From assembly GCA_029582155.1 (NCBI GenBank), contig CM055895.1:11106270-11170269 (forward strand): a stretch of DNA of 64,000 bases, given 5' to 3'. The translations under genes and the position numbers were made by a program. The notes under the pieces were generated by a model, which searched no databases, had not been told where the DNA came from, and was given only the letters and a program-made list of their open reading frames with translations. Shown piece by piece: positions 31,507-43,640 of this stretch; the stretch's first letter is position 1; the number at the start of each line of letters is the position of its first letter. Source of the stretch: Panopea generosa. Taxonomy: Eukaryota > Mollusca > Bivalvia > Adapedonta > Hiatellidae.

Positions 31507-31632
31507 GACTGTCATTGTTTTGTTTGTAAAATGGACATGTGCAGTGTAGCAGTCTAAGATTAAAGACCTAAATGTCCTGTCATTGTTTTGTTTATAAAAT
31601 GGACATGTGCAGAGTAGCAGTCTAAGATTATA
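31507..31632. repeat. Two-copy tandem repeat, about 76 bp
   Basis: GTCATTGTTTTGTTTGTAAA, then ATGGACATGTGCAG and TAGCAGTCTAAGATTA, occurs twice, starting at about 31509 and 31585. Confidence 0.7.
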
Positions 31633-31641
31633 TACCCAATA

Positions 31642-32249
31642 GCCTGTTTCATTTGACTCTTTAGAAGACTTCGGTAGCGAGAAGACGTCTTCTGATCGTT
31701 TCATTTTACCGTCTTCTGAATGCAGAAGCTCTTCTGCCTCTTCTAGTGGGGCAGTAGAAGAGGGATTTCAGAAAACGCAGTATTCAGCATGAAAAGTGCA
31801 AAAAGATGGTGGGCAATGATGAAACTCTAGTTAGATAAAGAAATTTATAATGCTGTATGAATATATTTGCTAAAAAAAAGTGAATGTTTTTTCAGTGTTT
31901 AATGTTAAATTATACACTGATGATTTGAAAAGCACTGTTAGACAACAGTCAAACCTGGCCCAATGCCAGTTCGACTAAATTGTAAAATTTAATTCGCCTA
32001 GTCTAAGACTAGATTTCTATTTAATGAAAATTATTTGTTTAATATTTGTTGTCAGAATCTTTAACGTCAGTAAAATTGCCTTCTTAAAGCAAGGTAGCAG
32101 TGAAGTGTATGTTTTTGTAGCTATCATTCAAAAGAAACAACACTTCTGGAAGAGGAAGAAACAAGTACACTCTTCTTTGCATTCGATTTAGAAGAGGTTA
32201 ATATAACATATCATTAATAATCTTCTGGGAAGAGGTTAATGAAACAGGC
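31642..32249. mobile_element. 608-bp TA-flanked inverted-repeat element
   Basis: Ends GCCTGTTTCATTTGACTCTT and, on the other strand, GCCTGTTTCATTAACCTCTT, flanked by TA on both sides. It is rich in repeated AGAAGAC/GTCTTCT and CAGAAG motifs near both ends, making several small inverted repeats. A TA duplication suggests Tc1/mariner-type mobilisation (inference). Confidence 0.7.
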
Positions 32250-33755
32250 TACATGTGTCCTTGTCCCGAACATTTAAATTTCATTATAACACCAATGCCC
32301 AGAAACCTGCTCTTTAATTTTATGATATAACCCTGAGAGCTACATGTGCTTGTAAGAATCCTTCACTCTCCTTATATATATTAAATAATCTATTAATTTT
32401 AAAAGTAATTTTGGTTTTGCATCCATGAATCAATGAATGATAATTGTTTTTTTTTTACCTTTTAAATACTAATTCTGGAGTAGATTTACTTGTATAAATG
32501 AAATATCAAAAAATAATATTATCCAAAATAAAGTATTTTGAAGAGACAGACACAAATACTGCCCTTTGAACACTAGTGGAATGACTTGAATATGGCAAAC
32601 AAACACTTTAAATACAATATATTTTGAGTATGGTATATTGCATGTAAGAATTTGAACATATATTTTCTTCTTGCACATGCCCTGCTTTCGGTAAATTGCA
32701 CACTGAGATTCTATCTTGGGCTGTTACAATATTATGCCAGCAATGACCCCAAACTTACAAATAATGAGAAATTGGTTTTTGTAGGTGATTCTAATCTAAA
32801 TTCATAATCCTAAAGTTCATTATACAATGTATTATCATATAATTTATTTATTGCCTTTTATATTTAAAATTCAAGCGATTTGTTTTATAATAGTTTGAGC
32901 TTTTGTTGCTAATGATTGTAGGAATTAAGACATGGCACCAAATTTTAAACGGATAAAAGAATGTGTAGTACATTAACAAGTGACTCGGATTGTAAGGAAG
33001 GGTATGCTTTAAAGTCTCTACGGTACAAAAACATGGTCATTTACAAGAACGCACACCTACTGACTAGCAATACAGTTCATAATTAAAGCATTCAGAAGCT
33101 TAGAACTGCGAGTGCAATTTCAGGAAACAAATCCATTATCATTTCTTTAGTGCATCAATCTAGCGAAAATGCTAATCCATTTTTCTCCCCCTTATCCTTT
33201 GATCCATTTTATTCATTATTTCAAAGGTCATTCGCAATTATTGACATGAGAGGTAAATTGTTATTATTATGTATTATTATTTTTCAAAAGTCTGAATAAG
33301 ATATAAAATAATCATGAACAACAGCTCTTGTATACATGTTCATGCTCATTTTATACAGCATTGAAAAAGTGCAAGAAAGGATCAATTTGGCTGTCAAAGC
33401 CGAAAGTGCAAATTATTTTGCTGATGCAGTCAAAATTATCTAGAAATTTACATTCATTAAGTCATTCTTATTTGACGTTTAAATTTCTCATCGATGCTGT
33501 GTTCTTATTACAGAAGACATTCTTGTTTTGAACTATCGCATTATCATTTTGAAAATACCACTATATCAATAAGAATTGAATGGTTGATTGAGAACCAAAC
33601 CATGTACAGCGTGTGTAAGCAGTCACCTCTATTAAGTAGTCACCTGTCTGAAGCAGCCACATTTGTTGTTTCCCATTTCTATGCTTTCAGAGTAAATTAA
33701 CCTGTATTAAGCAACAACCTGTCTTAAAATTCCACTTTCGCTCCTTCCTTTGATT

Positions 33756-34029
33756 TGGCGGACCATAAGCTCAGTTGAAAATACGTCTGACTATCAATAC
33801 AGGGGTAGTGAGTTGGGATCCCTGCCCGGCAACAGTCTTCGTGATGATTAATATATGACATTGTGTCTCATTATCATTCGTCTCTCACTGCTGATTCAAG
33901 TGGGAAAGTTATCAGTTACTTGTGGAGATGGGGGGTGCTCGAGTACTGGTTAACCTTTCGGGACAAGGAAAGAGTGGTTAGGTTAACTGATCCTCTGTAA
34001 GCCATTGATGGCATAAAAATGACGCTAAA

Positions 34030-34062
<33 letters not shown>
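33756..34062 (+). mobile_element. tRNA-derived SINE, family A
   Basis: Head with TAAGCTCAGTTGAAAATACG and CTGCCCGGCAACAGTC. Body GATTCAAGTGGGAAAGTTAT and GGCATAAAAATGACGC, then a seven-fold ATCA-type tail. Confidence 0.87.
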
Positions 34063-34265
34063 CTATGGTTTAATTAATGCTCAACACAGGCTTCTCTGTA
34101 TAATGATTACATAGACTGCCAGTTACTTTCAGAATGGGCTTGGTCAACTTGGTTTGCCAAGTTAAGAATGCTTATATTTAAACACACTTGTTAGTCTTTT
34201 TTACCTGTTATTTATTTTTCATTATATTTCACATATATAATGTTTGTGTGTGTTTATTTTTACAG

Positions 34266-34370
34266 AGGACTGTTGTAGATTCTAGTGCAGGGGTCGAGGA
34301 TGATGACTCACCATTCACTGAATTGTTATCTGCAGCAGATCCGCAACCAGACAGTCCAGGGATATTATAA
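34266..34370 (+). CDS. Downstream in-frame exon of MFSD11: 3' UTR or readthrough tail
   Basis: Acceptor TTTATTTTTACAG. If spliced to 29372 it continues exactly in the MFSD11 frame (phase 0) for 34 codons to TAA (34368): RTVVDSSAGVEDDDSP, FTELLSAADPQPDSP, GIL. It is acidic and Ser/Pro-rich, richer in GC than its surroundings, and coding-like. The only barrier is TGA at 29361, followed by C, the leakiest context for UGA. It could be a readthrough extension, an alternative C-terminus from a skipped or shortened exon 11, or chance in a 3' UTR exon. Confidence 0.45.
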   Translation, partial: RTVVDSSAGVEDDDSPFTELLSAADPQPDSPGIL

Positions 34371-35574
34371 CATCTTGCATACATGTACTTTATAATTGTG
34401 TTTAAGTTTAGATTTTGTGTGTATACTCATATTTGGGATATAACGATATCTCTTGTTCCTCTTATATAAGAAGCTTGTGTTTTTTTTTATTCTGTGTTGA
34501 GGAATTAAAGGGACCTCACCTATATCGCTGATATTTTTTCAATCTTAACAGTAAAACTGCACGTTTTATACCAAACATCATTTATTATGGATATTCTGTT
34601 TAATAACTTATATTGTATTTTGTCTCTGTGGTGGAAAATTCTTTAATTTTATTGACCAAATACTGAATCGCGGCCATCGATAAAGTCACTCATTGGTGGC
34701 GAGTAATAGTTATGCTAAACCATGGACGAATAAAAGGGAAAATGTTGACCTGTGTTTTAACAATTTCTCAAAAATAAAAAAACTGAATCAACCATTATCT
34801 TCAAATGGGACACTCCTCTTTGAGATTCAATAAACATTTCATCATTTGCCAAACTGAAAGTTATAGGTGAATGAGTGAATATATATTGCAGATAGTGAAG
34901 TGTTATATATTTTTAAACTATTTTGCTATGTTTGGATAAAGGTTTAGAAAGATGATACTTGTTTTTAAGTTTCAGCATGTGTTTTGAAATTATTATTTTA
35001 CAAGAATGAATTTTTTAATTGAATAATTTGGATAAAAATGTGTTAGCATTGAAACTGTGATTTTCTGTGTGTATTTTTTAAACCATTAAAGAATCCTTAC
35101 CTTCAAGTTTTGTCGGTAAACAATATTTAGTTTATTTAATCTTGAAGTGGAGCAAAAAACTGGAACATGAATGGTTACAGCATTACCCATTAAGTTCATC
35201 TTGTGTATTAGAACATCATAGTCTGTAGAATGGACCTAGCACTCCTGAGTGGGTCTGTTAAATAGCAATGTGGGGAAAGCCCATTTGAGCATGTTGATTG
35301 GTCAACTGGTACAGGGAAAGTTTGAATGATGTCACTGTTTAGTAAGCATTCATTTGCTATGAATTGTGGGACTGGCATAGAATTCCCTGCTTTTTCATTG
35401 GGGTTAATAAACCTGATTCAGGAGATATCAGGTTCTAAGATAGACCTAGAAAATCATGAATCATGAACTGGCCAACATTTTCCATTGTATTCCTTTAAAT
35501 TTTAACCATAATACAGAACAGCATCTGAGAACTTTATTATGTATTATTTGGTCAATATAGGTTATAAGTTCTAA
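34371..35574. other. Probable MFSD11 3' UTR/flank with dispersed repeat copy 2
   Basis: AT-rich. 34508-34890 repeats the segment found at 15358-15720 (CTCACCTATATCGCTGATAT, TTATGGATATTCTGTTTAAT). AATAAA strings at about 34830 and 35405 could be polyadenylation signals, but none can be chosen from sequence alone. Confidence 0.45.
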
Positions 35575-35885
35575 TGCAGCGCGGTCTAGTGGTAGAGCGT
35601 CTGCCTCGAATGTGGAAGATTGTAGGTACGATCCCCAACTGGGTCATACCAAAGTATTTAAAAATGGTACTAGAAAGCTTCCTCGCTTGATGCTCATCAT
35701 TAGAGGAAAGTTGTAGGTCTGGTCGGCCTGGTGTCAGTATAATGTGACTGGGTGGGATATCATGCCATGTGTCTGCGGCATGCTACTCCAGTGTGACAGT
35801 GCTCAAACTACTGTCTCAATTCGACACCATCACAATATGACTGAAAAATTATTGAAAGCGACGCTAAACACCATATAACAACATT
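35575..35885 (+). mobile_element. tRNA-derived SINE, family E
   Basis: Head GCGCGGTCTAGTGGTAGAGC and GTAGGTACGATCCCCAACTG. The body includes GGCATGCTACTCCAGTGTGA; the 3' end is TATTGAAAGCGACGCTAAAC. Full length with a distinct body. Confidence 0.8.
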
Positions 35886-36248
35886 ATAAGAGACATTTTA
35901 CAACATAGCTCAATACAGTCCCTATAAAATACCATTTTATACAGTTTAACCCATCTTAAGCAGCCACTCAAGGGAAAAGAGCAAAAATGACCCCTTATGG
36001 CAGGTGGCTGCTTAATACAGGTTGATTATAACTAAAATTATAAAAATGATAAATAGAAAATGTGTCTGTAAAAGACAATTGGTTGCCCAATAGAGGTGAC
36101 CACTAAAACAGGTTTGACAGTAAAAATATGCAGTTGTATCACTTGTTTAGAAAGAAATCTTAAAAGTATTGGAGATAGAAGTGAGGTACCTTTAAATGAT
36201 GTGCAATTACTGTTTTGAATGTTAATACCGTAGATAAATTGTTGTTTT

Positions 36249-36980
36249 TTAGGTCACCTGAGACTTTGTCTCAAGGGACCTTTTGCGATTGCCTTTTGTC
36301 CATTGCCATGCGTCCGTAAACGATTGACATTTTTGACTTCCCCTCAAAAAACGTAAGCTCAATCATAATGAACTGTTGTATGCAGCTATGGTACCTAAGG
36401 GTAAATCAGAATTGTGAATTGCATAGTCCCAACCCCCCTGGGGCCTTGGGGGCAGGGCCAAAACAGTCAAATTCAAGGTAAACTTTGAAAATCTTCTTCT
36501 TACTATCGGAAGCACTGGGAAACAAATGGTGAGCATGATTATGGACTTAAATAGGTATTTTATAAAAATTGTGAATTGCATGTCCCTAGGTCTCACGGTT
36601 AGGCCCTGGGGGTGGGGCCTACTTTACTAAAACTATATAAGAGAAAATGACAAAAAAACATGTTTTCTTATGACTGAATACAAATCACACCAAAAAACAT
36701 TCACGTAATTCTGTTCACTGTCAGCAACAATAAATCACGCAACAACAAATCACGCCAAAAAACATTCATGTAAGTCTATTCATCACACCAAAAAACATTC
36801 ACTTAAGTCTATTCACTGAATGTTTTTTGGTGTGATTTGTTGTTGCAGACATGGCGGTTAATACCTATGTGAAGTTCATGGTCCCCACCCCCATGAGGTC
36901 TTAGGGTGAGTCATAGATTCATATAGCTTTATGTCATCAAGGATAATCAGGTGATCATTTAGGTCCATGGCCTCTTGTTT
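36249..36980 (+). mobile_element. Tandem-core element with inner hairpin repeats
   Basis: The 5' hairpin AGGTCACCTGAGACTTTGTC is followed by TCAAGGGACCT; the 3' end is AGGTCCATGGCCTCTTGTTT. Inside, CACACCAAAAAACATTCACG-like text occurs several times at 36690-36810. It recurs inverted at 36818-36845 (GAATGTTTTTTGGTGTGATT), giving a strong hairpin. Confidence 0.65.
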
Positions 36981-38225
36981 ACTTCATGCAATAATTTTGT
37001 GGTGTGTTTGTTATGTATCTTGATGTGGGTGAGGTTTTGTTTTTTGTGTATATCTGTGATATAAAACATATTGTGTATTGGTATTACAGTATCTTTTACA
37101 TGTTTGGTTATTTACAGAGTCATTGAATTGTATATGTGAAGAAAATGTGTGTAATTGTGTATATTTTAACAAATTTGTTGATAGATATTGAATTTGAACA
37201 TGTTTTTTTTATATTTTAATATCAGTTTTAAAGGTTAAAAATAATGTTTAATGTTATTTAGAGAAATTACACAATAATAAAGCTAAATAAAAAAATTACA
37301 AATTTACACAATGCAGATATGAAAATGGATGTAAAATTTACATATGTACACAATGCAGATATGAAACTGAATCTAAAATTTACATAATTATGTATACAAT
37401 GCAAATATTAAAATGAAACTAAAATTTACATATCTACACAATGGAGATATGAAAATGAATCTAAAATTTACATATGTACACAATGCAGATATGAAGTGTG
37501 TGTGTAGATTTTTAATTTTGCTTTAGTTTTGGAAAGGGGTAAACCATAAATTATTGAAAAACATCCTTTTTTCTCTCTTCAAATATCATATGATAGCCCA
37601 TTTATTAAACAATTTTTACATAGTGATACATTTAAACACAAACAAAAGTAAACAATTAAACTGGCCATAATCTATACTAAAGTTTTTCATATTAAATTTA
37701 GTTTGCATTTGTGATTGGTTGAATATAAAAGTTTATTTTTAATCTAAATAATATCTTCAGAACTAAGATTTAATGATTAATTGATTATGTTATTTTAATT
37801 TGTTTGCTGCTTAATGTAGGGATAAACACATAGATAATATATTGAAAGAGATAGAGAAAAAAAATATGCCTGAGTACTCCTCTTGTATGGTAGGTTAAAA
37901 CATTTTTGATTTTCAATGTTGGTGCACACTTGTTTTCTTGCGAGTTTTTTGGTCAGTTTTAAGTTGCTTTTATGACAAGTCTTGCTATTTTAGGTTTGTG
38001 TATGTTTTAACAGTATAACGGTTATTTTTTATTCAAAATGCTATATAATTCCTTACAACCCTTTCTGTGTATAATAATTTTGGATACAGTAAACAGTACA
38101 ATAGGAAAACTGCATTTTTTTATTAAACAGTTTCAATTCTTTTTTGTAAGGAATACTTTGATTGCATATATAATAACATTATATTGAATAAAATTAGTGT
38201 TTATATTATAAATTTTTGTAAACTT
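36981..38225. other. Intergenic, AT-rich, with a 57-bp tandem repeat
   Basis: At 37289-37495 about four copies of a roughly 57-bp unit (TACACAATGCAGATATGAAA, TCTAAAATTTACATATG). Otherwise AT-rich sequence with no recognised gene. Confidence 0.6.
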
Positions 38226-38815
38226 TTATTCCATATAAAAATTATCATTGTCTTTTATTAAGTCATTTAAATATATAATACCCTTACTGTTCCATGTTTT
38301 ACAAAAGAAGGATTCTCTTCCAACTAAAGTATCTTCAGTATAAAACAGTGGTGACCTCAGAATGTTATCTGTTGTTGAAGCTTTTAGAGTTTGATGGTTA
38401 TATAATGTTTCAAGGACATCTTTCTGGAACAAATTCTTTATTTTGTCTCTTTGTTTACTTAAATATTTGCCAGCAAAATTTATTAAATCCTTCAAATTAA
38501 GTTTTTCTTGAATAATATTTTTCCAATTTCCACCCATTGTTATCAGTCTTCTTATCCATGTTATTTTTAGTGCTGAAATAAATGCTTTTCTGTTAACCAT
38601 ATTTTATCCTTCATCTGTATATTGTTTGATTAGAACCATGTTTTTTATTTTTGCTGGGCCTTTTCTTAAGAAGTCATAGAAAATCATGTTTAAATCTTTG
38701 ATTATACTATAATTTGGATTAGGTAGTGAAATGTATAGATGGTTTAATATTGGTAGTAATAAAGATTTGATGACAGTTATTTTACCAAGTGCGGCACATA
38801 TATCTGCATCATTCT
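38226..38815 (-). pseudogene. L1-like LINE ORF2 C-terminal fragment
   Basis: Minus-strand translation from 38800 reads GKITVIKSLLLPILNHLYIS and LPNPN..., then RKGPAKIKN, a TAA, and NRKAFISALKITWIRRL. It ends SPLFYTEDTLVGRESFF and TWNSKGIIYLNDLI. This is the order seen downstream of the reverse transcriptase in L1/Tx1-type LINEs. Truncated at both ends and interrupted by a stop before 38600, so inactive. Confidence 0.75.
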
Positions 38816-38883
38816 AATTTGCATATTCCTGGTGATATATAACAAAAACTTTAAATTTAAATTTATTTTCATCAAATTTTATC

Positions 38884-39095
38884 AGGGTCCTTCGTGGCTG
38901 AGTAGTCTAAGGCACCATCACTTACCTCTCACTGCTAAGGTCGTAGGTTTGAGTCCTGATTGCTCCAAAAACCTTTATGTGAGAAAAATTGCCAGTATTT
39001 GTGGAAGGATGGTGGTTCTACTCAGATTCATTCTGAGGTCTTACTCCACCAATAAAACTGGATATGCAATACATAACCTGAAATGTGTTGAAAAT
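38884..39095 (+). mobile_element. tRNA-derived SINE, family C
   Basis: Head GTCCTTCGTGGCTGAGTAGT and GGTCGTAGGTTTGAGTCCTG. Body GGATGGTGGTTCTACTCAGA; end AATGATGTTTAACCCAATTC. Shares its body with the reverse copy at 19640-19800. Confidence 0.75.
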
Positions 39096-39392
39096 GATGT
39101 TTAACCCAATTCAAATTTTTTTTTAAAAAAATCAGTTTTATCAGTATAACAGAAAAAATACATGTATATAGTAATAATATCCATTTGTATTTATTCAAAT
39201 TTTCAAAACTAGCATTTGGCCACTAGTGTTATAAAAAATTGTTACCGATAATCAATTTGTTAACACTTAAGAATAGTTATTTTTTGATGAACATATAATT
39301 TAACAAAATATACATACAGCCTCCAGTCATATTGGTCATCTTCTATCACAAGGTGAAATGTGGAGAGTTGCTTAAATTAATAGCAGTTTGAT

Positions 39393-40832
39393 CAGGGCTT
39401 CTAAAATTCCAAAATGGAAATCGGTCAAGGGTTTTTATTTCCGTAAGAATCGCTGCCGTAAGAATCACACTTTTTCCTTTTAAAACCACTCTACGTTATG
39501 CCCATGCATGTATATATATCCCAATACCCCACCCACCGAGCAATTTTATTAGTTTGTTTATTTTTCATGATATCTGTGTTTAATTTGACTAAACTTTTCT
39601 AAATATGTACATTATTATTATCAACATCATGTGTTTTCATTTAAATGAATCAATTTCACGCAAAAAATAGGTTCAGGATGTAAACCAGAAGTATTGTGTA
39701 TCGGGATATAGACTCGGTTCATCTCGAGCCAATGCCACATTCAATGCTTTGAACATTTTTATTGAATGTGTCATTTAAACAGAAATGCCAGTATTATTCT
39801 CCCTAAACTATATATGAATATATGTAAATTTGCGTACCACCACTTTTAACTCTTGTCTACTATCATAGTATTATCAATTCATTAAAAAAAAGTTTGCATC
39901 TAATGGAAGATATTTAAAATGGAATATAAAACTTATCAACGAAATCCTATTTTAAGTGAACACAAACAAACTGCACAATTTCATTGCATGTATTGAATGA
40001 AACAACACGTATTGTGGTCTCTCTGATGACTGTGATGTCACCGTGTGTCAGCTAACATCAAAGAGATATTGTATGGGTGAAATGTACATGATTTCAAGTC
40101 CTTGAAAGTAACATGTTTATGTCGTTTCTTTTTGAAAATTGAAGCATGTTTTTTGATTGCGAAGTTAGTAATATGGAGGAAATATATCAAATTAATGGAT
40201 AAGATATATAAACGGTATGGAAATTTTATATTAATTATTTACTCTGTGGACAACTTTTTTTCCAAACATTATGGCTAACGCAAACAATTCCAGTCTGACA
40301 TCAAAATAAAATCATTCCAGGTTTGGTCACTTTCCTAATTAATGTCATTAATATTATAATTAAAGTCACTGTTAAAAAACTCAAACAATACTGCGCGTTT
40401 TTATTAAATATTTTAAAGACGCAAGCAATTTTCGGTCCGAAAGTCCCAGCTTTGACCACTTGGAAAATATAAACGTCACGAGCAAACTATTTAACGCATT
40501 ATGGCAAGCAAATCCATTTTGATGAACCGGTATGGGTCGCTGATCACACACCGAAGGCCTGTTACATAGTGGTAGACTCTTCCGAAAAACTCCCCTACAT
40601 ATCTGTAATGGCTTAGTCAAAATTGACCTCCTTTCGCACAGTGGGTGACAAAACAGTTGAATGTTATTGCCTCGAGGCATATTTCACAGCTTAGTAAAGC
40701 ATGATAGGGTTAATTTATTCGTCCGATAGAAAATATCTGGACCGATTTTTTATTAAAATTTGAAACGAAAACCGGTTTTGAATGGTAGAAATTGGTCCTA
40801 AAACCGAAAAACTGGTGATTTTAGAAGCCCTG
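39393..40832. mobile_element. hAT-type non-autonomous DNA transposon, 1440 bp
   Basis: Inverted ends CAGGGCTTCTAAAAT and ATTTTAGAAGCCCTG, flanked by a perfect 8-bp duplication AGTTTGAT (39385-39392 and 40833-40840). CAGGG ends and 8-bp target sites are hAT hallmarks. Inside, subterminal text is partly mirrored (AAATCGGTC near the left end, GAAATTGGTCC near the right). The 99-codon minus-strand frame at 40381-40680 has no transposase features, so a transposase from elsewhere would be needed. Confidence 0.9.
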
Positions 40833-41269
40833 AGTTTGATAGTGCTTCCATACAGCTTTTATTTAGGATTTTGGTTTTTCATTATTTTTTTTAAATTACA
40901 GTTTTTGTTAACATAGTGCAATAATGTTTATATTTTGATTTTATGATTTTTTTAAACTGTCCTGAATGTTAAGTTATGTTTGAGTATTTGTATGTTGTAT
41001 CATTTCTTACTTTAAGAGAACATGTATGTATTATGTTAACAATGTGCAATATTGAAGACAAAACTGCATTATGATTATGTAAATAGTTATTGTTACATCT
41101 ATATTTTTTATTTTGTGTATACACACAGAAGGGCTAATGCCAGACAAGTTCAATTTATAACAGAACACTTTAAAACCGTAAATAAAAATTAATTTATATG
41201 TGGATTTCATTTTAACAGATTCTCAATCTAGGAGTCATGGTATGTGTCAGTCAGTTTACATCTTTTTGG

Positions 41270-41550
41270 AGAAACTGATCTACCGGGCTCGAGTAGCTCA
41301 GTCAGTTACACGTCTGACTATCAATCCAGGGTTCGTGAGTTCGAATTCCCACACGGCAACATTCTCCGTGATGATTGATATACAACATTTGTCTCATTAT
41401 CATTCATCTCTCACTGCTGATTCAAGTGGGAAAGTTACTTGCAGAGATGGGGTGTGCTCGAGTATTAGTTAACCTTTCAGGATCATGGGAGACAGTGGTT
41501 AGGTTAACTGATTGTCTGTTAGCCCTCGATTGCAAAAAAATGACGCTTAA

Positions 41551-41620
<70 letters not shown>
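41270..41620 (+). mobile_element. tRNA-derived SINE, family A, with target duplication and long ATCA tail
   Basis: Head GGGCTCGAGTAGCTCAGTCA and box B TGAGTTCGAATTCCC. Body as in the other family A copies; the tail is about 15 ATCA units. ACATCTTTTTGG occurs at 41258-41269 and again at 41621-41632, so full-length retroposition. The long uninterrupted tail suggests a young copy. Confidence 0.93.
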
Positions 41621-41621
<1 letters not shown>

Positions 41622-41632
41622 CATCTTTTTGG

Positions 41633-43640
41633 CCAGCTTGTAAGAGTCCTGTTTATGCAGACTGGCTCTAGTTTGTTACACTTGTGTAGAAGTTACACTG
41701 TAGGCCATTGTGTACAGCTGTTGTGTACTGTTTACATAGATTTGCACTGGCCTGCACAGAAAGAGTACTGCAGTATTCATAGATTTATTGTGTTACTTAG
41801 TTAATCGGACAGGTCTTTTATATCATTTGTATAAAAAATACTGCTTCAGCTCTTTCCCATATAATAAGACTTATTCCTTAGACAGTATTGAGCCTGTGTG
41901 GTTCTAGGTAAGAATAGAATCACTGTCGATCTCTGCAGAGGGGTAGGAATCCTCCGAATGGGTGTCATGTTCATTTTATTATTTTTTGTCATTTTCACTA
42001 TTGTGGTTAAACTATCAACCCCTGTGTGGTTCCAGGAAGCCATGAGTGATGGCAAGAATAGGATCACTGTTGCTTATGCATGTCGTAAGAAGCGACAAAT
42101 TGAGTAATATGATAGAATTTGCTGAAACTCTGCAGTTCTCAAGGTTCTAGATTCATTCTGCATATTCATTTGTTAATGTATTTTTTTAATCTGTATGTTA
42201 ATTTGTTGTTTTTTGTACATGTAGAGTGAACCTGGAATCTTCCTTCCTGTTGGCGTTGAATAACCTATAATGGGTTTGTATGCTGTAAAACCCTATTCAT
42301 TAGACAGAATTGAGGAACAAAAGTGTATATGTGTGAGCAATTACTATCATAGGCCTTAATTGTTTATCTAGTAAATGATTCATTTTATCATCTTTATATA
42401 TTTGCATGTTTTATGTTTTATAGTGTGAAGGTGGTTGTAATATACTCTTGAATTATACTGTATTTTTTTTATAAAATTTATAAAATTCTGATATTGGTAA
42501 CCGAGAAGGAGAGATAGTTTAGAGTATGTATTCACTCGTACTGGATAAGGATTTCTTGCATACTTGATAAGACTTTCTGCACTTTCCGGAGTTTCCATGG
42601 TTTTATCTTTAAAACTCTGGTGCTGAGATCAAATTCTTGTGCAGTGACATATATGATGTGATGTATAAAGGTATATGACATAAACTATATGCCGTTACAT
42701 GAGTTGATGTCTTAAAGCAATTGTCATAAAATATAAGAATAAAATGATGAATTAAATCAAATTAATATACATGTATATTCACTGCGTTTGATATGCAAGA
42801 AAAATTTTCGGTTCATATAAAAAATTCTGTACCTTAAGGTAACTGTTAAAGATAAATGGAATTTCAATAGCTTAGGTCGACTAGTTCAACAATTGATACT
42901 CTATCATTTATTTTTTTATATAGTAATATATTTATTATTTATTTGTTTGGAGTTTTCCCATATATTAATAATCATTATCACTTTCTAAATTTAGAATGGA
43001 ACAGCGCATCATAAATATTCATATGTTTCTGGTTGCTGGTTTCACATCCACTTTGTTGGGACCAATAATAATAATGTTTCATATGATGAGAACCAATCAT
43101 GTTTTGAATATTACATCACCGTAAACAATTTGACATAATCAAAGTTTTATGTCTTAACTGTGCTTTTCCATGACAGTGGCAGATTTTGGATTCTTGTTAA
43201 AGACTAAACGGACTCATAATGCCATTAATGCTGATACTTCATTGATATGATATGAAATTAATTTGATAGTTTCAATTATAGATAATTTATTTTTGTATAA
43301 AAGTTTTATTTGAAGGTACCGGTATATTATTATTCTTTATTTATTTATAATACATGTAATAAACTTAAATGTTGCTGGAAATTTATTTTCAATTGACTGT
43401 TGATGTATTGAATATGATGTAGTATTGACCAGAAAATATCAATTGTCGTATATTCTTCTTGATACCACATATAAAATACATTGTGTACTATAATATATGA
43501 ATTACAGATATAAGATAGTTAGAATAAAGTTAAGAAATATCTTTCAACAGTCTGGGACAGTGACATTTTAGCTGCAGAGGTAATATATTATTGTTTTAAT
43601 ATTCTGTTAGTGTTTGTGAAATCGTGTTAAAAATGCTTTA
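41633..43640. other. Intergenic, nothing recognised
   Basis: AT-rich. A short direct repeat (GTGTGGTTCTAGGTAAGAATAGAATCACTG-type text at about 41897, partly repeated at about 42030) was noted. No gene or element assigned. Confidence 0.4.

Larger units (their letters stand above)
29373..34265. other. Intron 11, after the stop codon
   Basis: 4.9 kb between donor GAG|GTAAGG and acceptor TTTTTACAG. Contents: a duplicated GGTTGGACTCCACCA near 29705-29750, SINE-like sequence at 30598-30880, a two-copy 76-bp repeat at about 31507-31632, an inverted-repeat element at 31642-32249, and a SINE at 33756-34062. At 33620-33725 a repeat (AGCAGCCAC, TATTAAGCAACAACCTGTCT) recurs inverted at about 54520-54660. 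The rest (29400-30590, 30880-31500, 32255-33600) shows nothing recognisable. Confidence 0.6.

Noticed and set aside
40381..40680. 99-codon minus-strand frame inside the hAT element as a transposase remnant
   Set aside because: No hAT dimerisation motif or zinc finger could be seen; composition looks random.
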